Shown: piece after piece, positions 56,407 through 64,000 of the stretch
How positions within the stretch are numbered: position 1 is the first letter of the stretch
How the letters are laid out: each line of letters begins with the position of its first letter
Assembly (NCBI GenBank): GCA_036873135.1
Contig: JAPTYO010000010.1
Location: 26,157,772-26,221,771 of the forward strand
From: Clarkia xantiana subsp. parviflora
Lineage: Eukaryota > Streptophyta > Magnoliopsida > Myrtales > Onagraceae
Direction of reading: 5' to 3'
Length of the DNA: 64,000 nt
Translations under genes and position numbers: made by a program
The notes under the pieces: model-generated
Told to the model about the DNA's origin: nothing
The model's database searches: none
Seen by the model: only the letters and a program-made list of their open reading frames with translations

Positions 56407-59400
56407 ATGGCAAGCGTATATGTCATCCATGGAGGTTATGGAGCTGGAGGAGAGTCAGCGAATGCCAGAGAAGCATATATGGCAGAGTTAGGGACTCCTA
56501 AGCCAAAAGAAGAACAACCAAAAGGAAAGAGAGAAGACATAATAGAATTTTCAAGAAGAGACATGGAGCATGTGTTACCAGACAACAAGGATGCCCTGGT
56601 CATAACAATGAAGATCACTGATATGGACATTGGGAGAATCCTAATAGACAGTGGAAGTTCACCCAACATCATTAGCAAGAAAGTCCTCAACATACTAGGA
56701 GTAAGGCCAAGTAGCATAAAACAAGTTCACTCCCCCTTGGTAGGATTTTCAGGAGAGCCAACATACCCACTGGGGGCAGTCACACTACCTGTGACACTGG
56801 GTACAGGCCAGAGGCAGCTAAAGATTGATGTCCCATTCTTCATCACAGAAGAAATGGAGGAGTACAATGGGGTCTTGGGTACCACTACAATCAACAAGTG
56901 GGGTATGGTACCATCAACGCTATATCAGAAAATGAAATTCCCCACAGACCAAGGGATAGGGGAAGTAAAGGGTAACCAGAAGGTAGCAAGGAAATGTGCA
57001 AGGATTGCACTAGGCAAAAGGAAGAAAACAAGAGAAGTCCTACTAGTAGACGAGGACCCAAGAGAAGATCATGGAAGACCAGCCCCCATGGAGGAACTAA
57101 AAGAGATACTCATAGAAGAACCCGATAGGAAGGCTAAAATCGGGACTGCCTTATCTCAGGAAGAGGAGAACCACTTAGTAGCTTTACTAAGGGAATACAA
57201 GGATCTGTTCGCCTGGTCACCAAGCGATATGCCAGGGATATCAGAAGATGTGATCTCACACAGGCTCAATATAGACGCGGCAACGCGGCCAACAACACAG
57301 AAGGTGAGACCAATGGGAGGAAGCAAAAAGATAGCTATCCAAGAAGAAGTAGAAAAGCTACTAAAGGCAAAGTTCATCAAGGAAATAAGATTCCAGACAT
57401 GGGTGGCAAACCCGGTACTGGTGAAGAAGCCGGGGGGAAGTTGGAGAATGTGTATTGACTATCGTGACTTAAACAAGGCCTGCCCTAAGGACTCATATCC
57501 CCTACCAAGAATAGATCAGTTAGTGGATGCAACATCGGGTCATCAACTAATGAGCTTCATGGATGCATACTCAGGATATAACCAGATAAAAATGGCCCCT
57601 GAGGACGCCCCTCACACAGCATTCTATGCTGATAGTGAAATATACCATTACACGGTGATGCCTTTCGGACTCATAAATGCTGGAGCAACATATCAAAGAA
57701 TGGTCAACAAAATCTTTGGAGACATGATAGGGAGGACAATGGAGGCATATGTGGACGATATGATAGTCAAATCCAAAGAGAAGAAGGACCATGTGGAGAA
57801 CCTTCGCTCAACATTCGAGAGGATGAGGCAGTACCAAGTCCGTCTAAATCCGAAAAAATGCGCATTTGGGGTGCAATCAGGGAAATTTTTAGGTTTCATG
57901 GTAAGCCAGCGAGGCATAGAGGTAAACCCCGAAAAACTTCAAGCAATTGAAGAAATGCAGTCACCTACGAAGCACAAAGAGGTTCAACGACTGAACGGGA
58001 GGTTGGCAGCCCTTAACAGATTCCTATCCAAAATAGGAGACAAGGCATTAACCTTCTTTGAGGTACTAAGGGCAAACAAGAAATTTGAATGGACACCGAG
58101 ATGTGAGGAAGCCTTCCAGCAACTCAAGCAACACCTAAAAACACTACCGCCCTTAGCAAAGCCTACACCAGGGGAGCCCCTGTACCTCTACATCTCCGTG
58201 AGCAATGTGGCAGTAAGCTCAGTGCTAATTAAAGAAGAAAACGCTGCACAATTGCCGGTATACTTCGTAAGCAAAACATTGGTAAAGTATGAGATCAACT
58301 ACTTGCCAATAGAAAAGTACCTCTATGCACTGATTATATCAGCAAGAAAGTTGAGACCGTATTTTCATGGGCATGAAGTAACAGTCCTCACAGACCAACC
58401 ATTGAAACACCTCCTGCAGAGACCAGACACATCGGGAAGACTGACCAAATGGGCAATTGAGCTAAGTGAGTTTCGCATTCATTTCGCCCCAAGAACAGCC
58501 ATAAAGGGTCAGGCTCTAGCAGATTTTATTGCCGAATTCACTGGAATTAATCCGGACGAAGACTTGGGAGAAGTCAAAACTACATGCGAGGCAAGTAGTA
58601 GTCAGGAGAAACAATCAGAAGAACTATGGGAGATGCATACTGATGGGTCATCCAACGGAGGAGGTTCAGGTGCAGGCCTCTTACTATACCCACCAAACAG
58701 CGATGCACCTATGCGCTATGCCATGGCACTTACCTTTAAGGCAACAAACAATGAGGCTGAGTACGAAGCACTAATAACAGGCTTGAGAATAGCCAAAGGA
58801 GTAGGGGCAAAGCATTTAAGGGTCAAGTGTGATTCTCAACTAGTTGTCAATCAAGTGAAAGGAATCTACACTGCAAAATCCGAAAACATGCAGAGATACT
58901 TACAGCAAGCCAAGGACCGGATAAAGAGCTTCCAAAGCTTTGACATTGAGTCAGTCCCAAGAGAACAAAACCAAGAGGCAGACGCCTTAAGTAAACTAGC
59001 CTTAGGGGCAGAAGCAGGCAAAGAAGTTCACTTCGTAGAGCAAAGAATGCAATCAGTGATAGAACAAATGGAGGTTCTAGCAATAGATGAAGCAGAAGCC
59101 TGGATGACTCCAATGCGACAATACATCATGGAAGGAAAGCTCCCAAAAGATAAGGTGGAAGCAGTCAAGATTGAAAGGATGGCCAGGAATTACGCAGTGA
59201 TGGACAATGAGCTCTACAAGAAAGGATACTCCACACCTTTCCTCAAATGCATAGCATACCCAGAAACAGAGAGGGTACTTGCAGAACTCCATGAGGGAGA
59301 GGCGGGGTGCCATGAAGGAGCACGGTCAATAAGCCGAAAGGTCTACAACCTAGGATACTATTGGCCATCATTGAGCAAAGAAGTAGCAGACTTGGTACAA

Positions 59401-60333
59401 AAATGTGATCACTGCCAAAGGTACTCCAGAAATATAACAGCCCCACCAGCAAAGCTAAGCTCCATCTCAGGAGCCTGGCCTTTCGCACAATGGGGGATTG
59501 ATTTGATAGGCCCCCTACCAAAAACAAAAGGTCAGAAGACTTGCATAATTGTTGCAATAGACTACTTCTCCAAATGGATAGAAGCAAAGGCAATGGGGAA
59601 AACAACAGACGACCAAGTCGTCAATTTCATCCAATCTCACATTGTCTCGAGGTACGGGGTGCCAAGAGCAATAATAAGTGACAATGGCCCACAATTCAAG
59701 AGCAAGAAATTGCAGTGGTATTGCGAAAGACTGAATATAGATCACCGCTTCGCATCAGTAAAGCACCCTCAGACAAACAGACAGGTAGAATCGGCAAACA
59801 AGATAGTGCTAGATGGCCTAAAGAAACGACTCCACGCCACCAAGGGAAGTTGGGTAGATGAGCTGGAAAATGTTCTATGGGCAGTGCGGACAACACCAAA
59901 GATATCCACAGGAGAAACGCCATTTGGCCTAGTGTACGGAACTGAGGCGGTGGCACCAGCAGAAATAGCTGTACAATCACTGAGGACCAAGTACTTTGAG
60001 GAGCATGAGAACAACAAGGCAAGACTTTTAGATTTAGACATGGTGGAGGATAAAAGGTGGAATTCAGAAGAAGCACATACACGAATGCGCCTTGTCTCAG
60101 CAAGATACTACAACCGCCAAGTCAAGGAGAGACAATTCCACGTAGGAGAACTAGTACTAAGAAGGAATGAGTTCTCACACTTAGACCAAGTCAGAAAATT
60201 ATCTCCGAAGTGGGAAGGACCATACAAGATAGCGTCAGTTCCCTACGTAAACGCGTACCGCCTCGAAGATGGGGAGGGGTATATCTCCACAAACACCTTC
60301 AGTGGAGAGCACCTAAAGAAGTACTACGTATAA
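56407..60333 (+). CDS. Intact Tat-lineage protease-pol polyprotein (element G), no gag upstream
   Basis: A single uninterrupted 1308-codon frame starts 33 bases after the primer site. Order: YVIHGGYGAGGES (5-17), aspartic protease DSGSSPNII (about 81), reverse transcriptase (FMDAYSGYNQ about 383, YVDD about 447), gypsy RNase H (TDQPLKH about 661), a second archaeal-type RNase H (MHTDGSSN about 744, NEAEYEAL, CDSQLVV, EADALS about 857). Integrase follows with zinc-binding H/C residues (about 961-1004) and D, D, E (GIDLIGPLP, ISDNGPQF, QVESANK, about 1030-1127), then a WEGPY motif near 1268. The dual RNase H assigns it to Tat. All catalytic residues are present; PQTNRQ has arginine where glycine is usual. 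No gag domain exists between LTR and protease, although gag normally comes first, and element A shows the same layout. Likely transcribed from LTR G. Confidence 0.96.
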   Translation: MASVYVIHGGYGAGGESANAREAYMAELGTPKPKEEQPKGKREDIIEFSRRDMEHVLPDNKDALVITMKITDMDIGRILIDSGSSPNIISKKVLNILGVRPSSIKQVHSPLVGFSGEPTYPLGAVTLPVTLGTGQRQLKIDVPFFITEEMEEYNGVLGTTTINKWGMVPSTLYQKMKFPTDQGIGEVKGNQKVARKCARIALGKRKKTREVLLVDEDPREDHGRPAPMEELKEILIEEPDRKAKIGTALSQEEENHLVALLREYKDLFAWSPSDMPGISEDVISHRLNIDAATRPTTQKVRPMGGSKKIAIQEEVEKLLKAKFIKEIRFQTWVANPVLVKKPGGSWRMCIDYRDLNKACPKDSYPLPRIDQLVDATSGHQLMSFMDAYSGYNQIKMAPEDAPHTAFYADSEIYHYTVMPFGLINAGATYQRMVNKIFGDMIGRTMEAYVDDMIVKSKEKKDHVENLRSTFERMRQYQVRLNPKKCAFGVQSGKFLGFMVSQRGIEVNPEKLQAIEEMQSPTKHKEVQRLNGRLAALNRFLSKIGDKALTFFEVLRANKKFEWTPRCEEAFQQLKQHLKTLPPLAKPTPGEPLYLYISVSNVAVSSVLIKEENAAQLPVYFVSKTLVKYEINYLPIEKYLYALIISARKLRPYFHGHEVTVLTDQPLKHLLQRPDTSGRLTKWAIELSEFRIHFAPRTAIKGQALADFIAEFTGINPDEDLGEVKTTCEASSSQEKQSEELWEMHTDGSSNGGGSGAGLLLYPPNSDAPMRYAMALTFKATNNEAEYEALITGLRIAKGVGAKHLRVKCDSQLVVNQVKGIYTAKSENMQRYLQQAKDRIKSFQSFDIESVPREQNQEADALSKLALGAEAGKEVHFVEQRMQSVIEQMEVLAIDEAEAWMTPMRQYIMEGKLPKDKVEAVKIERMARNYAVMDNELYKKGYSTPFLKCIAYPETERVLAELHEGEAGCHEGARSISRKVYNLGYYWPSLSKEVADLVQKCDHCQRYSRNITAPPAKLSSISGAWPFAQWGIDLIGPLPKTKGQKTCIIVAIDYFSKWIEAKAMGKTTDDQVVNFIQSHIVSRYGVPRAIISDNGPQFKSKKLQWYCERLNIDHRFASVKHPQTNRQVESANKIVLDGLKKRLHATKGSWVDELENVLWAVRTTPKISTGETPFGLVYGTEAVAPAEIAVQSLRTKYFEEHENNKARLLDLDMVEDKRWNSEEAHTRMRLVSARYYNRQVKERQFHVGELVLRRNEFSHLDQVRKLSPKWEGPYKIASVPYVNAYRLEDGEGYISTNTFSGEHLKKYYV

Positions 60334-60628
60334 GAAGAAAGCACAAGCAAAAGACCATATCCTTAGTTTCATATTTCACATTTTGCGCGCTTCAGCTTCA
60401 CAAGCTTTTCAAAAAACAACTTTTGAGAAGGAGAACTCACGAAGTTACTCCAACTCTACAACTATCTTTTATTCCTACAAAGGATGTCTTGGTGCACCAA
60501 GGCATCCCAAGTGTACAAAAACATGAATGCTCCTAAGGGAGTAGTAGTTATTCAAGAGTATTTTCCAGTGAATGTAGTGGTATAACCACGAAGTTATCCT
60601 TACACAGATATGACTTCAAGTCAATGAC

Positions 60629-61190
60629 AGGTTCGACGCCCCCAAGAGCGTATCTTGAGAGTAGTTTTCATACTACGACATTCGACGCCCCCAAGAGCGT
60701 ATCTTGAGAGTAGTTTTCATACTACGACATTCGACGCCCCCAAGAGCGTATCTTGAGAGTAGTTTCCATACTACGACATTCGACGCCCCCAAGAGCGTAT
60801 CTTGAGAGTAGTGTTCATACTACGACCTTCGACGCACCAAGAGCGTATCTTGAGAGTGGTTTCCAAAAACTACGAACTTCGACGCCCCCAAGAGCGTATC
60901 TTGAGAGTAGTGTTCATACTACAACCTTCGACGCCCCCAAGAGCGTATCTTGAGAGTAGTTATTACACTACGACTTCGACGCACCAAGAGCGTATCTTGA
61001 GAGTGGTTTCCAAAAACTACGAATTCGACGCCCCCAGGAGCGTATCTTGAGGTAGATTTGCAACCTACCAGATTCGACGCCCCCAAGAGCGTATCTTGAG
61101 GTAGAAAAAACACTACCAGTTCGACGCCCCCAAGAGCGTATCTTGAGGTAGATTTCAAACTACCAGTTCGACGCCCACCAGGAGCGTATC
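60629..61190. repeat. About 49-bp tandem array downstream of pol G
   Basis: Twelve or so copies of TTCGACGCCCCCAAGAGCGT plus ATCTTGAGAGTAGTTTTCAT-type sequence, with later copies shortened to GAGGTAGA. It lies between the pol stop and the antisense gene. Frames here follow the repeat. Confidence 0.93.
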
Positions 61191-61410
61191 TTTGGTCTAA
61201 CCTGAGCCCTCCGGGAGCCTATCCTGTGAAACGTTAAGTGCCGTCCGAGAGCCTGTCTCGTGAACAGATTTTGACACCCGTCAAGAACGTATCGGTGGAC
61301 TAACCTGTGCCCTCCGGGAGCCTATCCTGTGAAACGTTAAGTGCCGTCCGAGAGCCTGTCTTGTGAACAGATTTCGACGCCCACCAAGAGCGTATCTTTG
61401 GTCTAACAGT
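61191..61410. repeat. Second tandem repeat, two units of about 120 bp
   Basis: GAGCCCTCCGGGAGCCTATC, CTGTGAAACGTTAAGTGCCG and TCCGAGAGCCTGTC occur twice (61204-61269 and 61308-61376), joined by GTATCGGTGGACTAACCTG-like linkers related to the preceding array. Confidence 0.88.
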
Positions 61411-61808
61411 ACAACGTATACCGTGTAAGGGGTATCAGAAGAGATCATCACACCATGCTTAGAAGGGTACTATGCTCAGAAGGATAACATGAGAAAGAAA
61501 TTTCTAAGTAAAGTATTGTGAAGAACAAGTAATGTTTTTTCTTTATGAAATGGCAGGTAAGACACGAAGGAAAGCACGAAAGAAGGATAAGTAAAGGAAA
61601 CACACAAAGGAAAGGTTCCATACCCAAAGAGCCATACACAAGGCATAGGGAGACATCATGAGAAGAGATATAAGCACACGGCCATATATACAACGAGTAT
61701 AAACAAGTGTATCAGACAAAGATGGCAACACTAAGAAAGGTGGAGTTTTAAACTCTAAAGACAACCACAACTCACAAACACACGAGACTACCACAATAAA
61801 TAGGGGTA

Positions 61809-62872
61809 CTATTCCCTTATCTTCGCAATATGCTTAATAGCAAAGTCTGACAAATCACCAAGTCGAGAGAAAGGAAAGTCAGGAGCAATCCTGTGAATAC
61901 GCTCAAGAATCTCCTTAACGGAAATACGTTTCGCCACAGAGCAGCGAACGTCCATAGCAGCCTGATAAGCGGAAGAGGCCTTATACTCAGCAATGGCACA
62001 CTCCTTCGCCTCCATACGAAACATTTCCTCCAGAGAGACTAACTCAGCAGCCCGAAGTGTCTCATCACGATAAGACCTTTGTTTCAACGCCTCAACCTCT
62101 TCATTGAGAAGAGCAATGCGACCCTCCAAGTCTCGGCACCGCAAATCAGTAATGCGACTATGCTCCAAACAGCTAATAAGACTGGAGTTAAGGGAGACAC
62201 AAATGTCCTCGTACACCTTCCTCTCCTCAGCAAGATCAATAGCAAGGGTGGATAAATTAACAAGGTCGGCCATACCCTGCAACAAAAATAAAAGATGAGA
62301 CGGATAACGCATGGAGAAGAAGTATGCCAAAGGATAAAACGGTTAATAACATTACAGGAGCATAACGAGCCAACACATCACGAGCCAACTCATAAGTTGC
62401 CTCCGACCCTTTGGAGAGGGACACACGATCAGCAGGAGGAACAGCAGACTGCAGAACACGAACTCCAACCTCAGGAGTTTGCAAAGAAGATTGATTGTCA
62501 AAACGAGCCCCACGCCCATAATAAGGCGCCCACTCAGACCCAACAATTCCATCAACAGGTGGACGAGACAGCTCCTTCCGACTCAGACGCGGAAGACGAA
62601 GTCTACCTATAACAAAGCACAGAGTAAATACCAATATACACTAAGGAAACTCAGTTGCTCAAGAACTCACCAAACAGAGAGGAAGGAAAAGACGGCTCCC
62701 GGACCTTCGATTGGGGGGCATCAATATAGAAAGAAGATGGCACCCTAACGTCACCACCCTTACCTCCAGTTAGAGAACACCTCCCCGCACCATAGAAAAC
62801 CGATCTTTTTGCAATCGAAGATCCGGTCCCGGAAGTAACCACTCCCACACGTACTGGCCTCTTACTCCTCAT
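61809..62872 (-). CDS. Antisense spliced extra gene (aORF) of element G
   Basis: Exons 62872-62671, 62606-62356 and 62276-61809 join through GT-AG introns of 64 and 79 bp (TTTG|GTGAGT...TTATAG|GT and GCTCCT|GTAATG...TTGCAG|GGTATG) into an exact 306-codon frame. The N-terminus is basic (MRSKRPVRVGVV). A low-complexity middle (GSEWAPYYGRGARFDNQ) follows, then a heptad-like charged region (about 155-250; LEGRIALLNEEVEALKQRS) with MEAKECAIAEYKASSAYQAA, and a compact end (VKEILERIHRIAPDFPFSRL). Similar C-termini occur in plant proteins annotated as putative gypsy-type transposon proteins, and extra ORFs in antisense are known in Tat elements. Whether it acts as a gag-like structural protein is not shown. 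An in-frame stop just upstream supports the ATG, but a further 5' exon is possible. Confidence 0.72.
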
Positions 62873-63009
62873 CAATCACCAGAAAGTTCTGCTGACCGGA
62901 AAAAACACAGGCTCAATCCAAGAAAAACAGAAAGCAAACAATGGACAAGAGATACGAACTCATTTCCCTAAAATGATGGATACAAAGTCAAAAGACAAGA
63001 ATAGAAAGA

Positions 63010-63255
63010 CGGCAAGAAAAACCCCACCAGCCAACAGGCAGAGGCAGGGGGCAGGGGGAGATAGTCATAACCCCCAGCATAAGGAGACCCCACCAGCCAA
63101 CAGGCAAAGGCAGGGGGCAGGGGGAGATAGTCATAACCCCCAGCATAAGGAAACCTCATCAGTCAATAGGCAGAGGTAGGAGGGCAGGGGAAGATAGTCA
63201 TAACCCCCAGCATGGAGAGACCCCTCAGCCCAACAGACAGAGGCAAGGGGGCAAA
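63010..63255. repeat. About 68-bp tandem repeat (GCCAACAGGCAGAGGCAGGG)
   Basis: Three to four copies of a unit containing CCCACCAGCCAACAGGCA, GGGGGCAGGGGGAGATAGTC and ATAACCCCCAGCATAAGG. It lies just upstream of the antisense gene, possibly in its leader or promoter. Confidence 0.9.
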
Positions 63256-64000
63256 CAGAGATAGCCATAATCCCGATGTAGAAAACCCCACACGCCAGTA
63301 AACGGAAGTATGAAAGCAAGAAGATGGAGGAAAGACAAATCAAGCAGAGCTATATTATCATGAAGACATGTAAATCGAAACGAGACAAGTAAGGAAACAA
63401 CTGAAAGAAAAACAGGATCGAATTCCACAAGAACAATGCTTACACAAGAAGAAAAACGCATACCTCAATGCGACGCGTGCCCCGAGAAGTAAGCCCAACC
63501 AAAAATCCCATCGTCGAAAAGAAGAGAAAAGGACAACGAGAATGAGGTAATCACTTCCCCTTTTATAACACAAAGGTTTAGGGTTTTTCCAAAATCGCCA
63601 AATCAACACCGTTGAATTTTAAAGAGGAAAATTTCAAGGGACAAGATTCAAAAACTAGTTCCCATCAACCATGGTTAAACTCACACTCACCATAGTTAAC
63701 ATCCCCTAAGGTTTATTTCCTAGTATCCCATACTTAGAAAAATTTTAGACCAAAATTGAAATTTTTCCTCATTAAGATGAAATCCCGGCACGAATTTGAA
63801 GCATAAGTCATTTAGTTGCATTCGTATCACACCCCTGTGCAAGTGTGTATTTTTTGAGTATGCATCTATAGTAAGGATAAGTTTATTACTCCTATCTCCG
63901 GCGGACGCGTGCCTAGGCACACGTCCGTGCTATTCTGACGTTTACAATTCCTCTATCTCATTAGACAGGGGGCAGAGTCAGAGGCACGCATCCATGGGTA
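63256..64000. other. Element G interior continuing to the window edge
   Basis: No gene was supported. No second copy of LTR G begins before 64000, so the element probably extends beyond the window. 63890-63930 has a short palindrome-rich stretch (CGGACGCGTGCCTAGGCACACGTCCG). Confidence 0.4.

Noticed and set aside
58529..60103. Several frames on both strands inside pol of element G
   Set aside because: Shadows of the 1308-codon pol frame.
60629..61190. Possible CRISPR-like array
   Set aside because: The repeats are tandem without unique spacers, lie inside a plant retrotransposon, and no cas gene is present.

Overview
This window reads as nuclear intergenic DNA of a flowering plant, probably a eudicot. 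The evidence is an AT-rich background, dense nested LTR retrotransposons with plant-type primer sites, Helitrons, hAT and Mutator-type elements, a tRNA-Lys(CTT)-derived repeat, and two recognisable plant genes with GT-AG introns. No rRNA, organellar, bacterial or CRISPR features were seen. Genes cover only about 5 percent of the window and transposable elements most of the rest.

Layout. 1-5005 (minus): a Ty3/gypsy Tat-lineage element (A), with pol, primer site and 5' LTR, running off the left edge. 5006-6630: repeat debris. 6631-10260: a Helitron. 10261-12577: a copia-type LTR inside the remains of a Mutator-like (MULE) gene. 12578-20532 (minus): a complete non-autonomous LTR retrotransposon with a perfect 5-bp target duplication (CCTGT), filled with tandem repeats. 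20533-21830: the other half of the split MULE. 21841-23466: a tandem array derived from tRNA-Lys. 23841-26628: copia RT/RNase H relic, TRIM-like LTR parts, a hAT-like fragment and a solo Tat LTR (B). 27054-27783: a long foldback. 28218-30010 (minus): a thaumatin-like protein gene. 30838-31452 and 32106-32692: two MITEs with exact target duplications. 33210-36357: a pol-less Tat relative (C). 38162-39892: a second Helitron. 40338-42583: an L-type lectin receptor kinase gene with a changed DFG motif and a frameshifted tail. 43700-48558 (minus): a second pol-less Tat relative (D). 49040-51430: further Tat LTRs, one split by a hAT-like element at its TATA box. 52104-52364 (minus): a small glycine-rich membrane protein. 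54083-54957: a LINE relic. 55482-64000: a well-preserved Tat element (G) with 5' LTR, intact 1308-codon pol, tandem repeats and an antisense spliced gene.

The unifying theme is one Tat-like family present at least six times. Its members share the LTR start TGATGGATA, the primer-site core TTGGC(G/A)CCGTCTG, an R/U5 segment with a C-homopolymer, and GC-rich palindromes in U3. The pol-bearing members (A, G) begin protease-pol about 50 nt after the primer site with no gag on the sense strand. The pol-less members (C, D) keep only the first codons of that frame and then carry a different shared internal region. G carries a three-exon gene on the antisense strand. This suggests a family whose functions are split between partners; that interpretation is inference. 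Intron boundaries come from GT-AG reading and protein-family continuity, not from transcripts.
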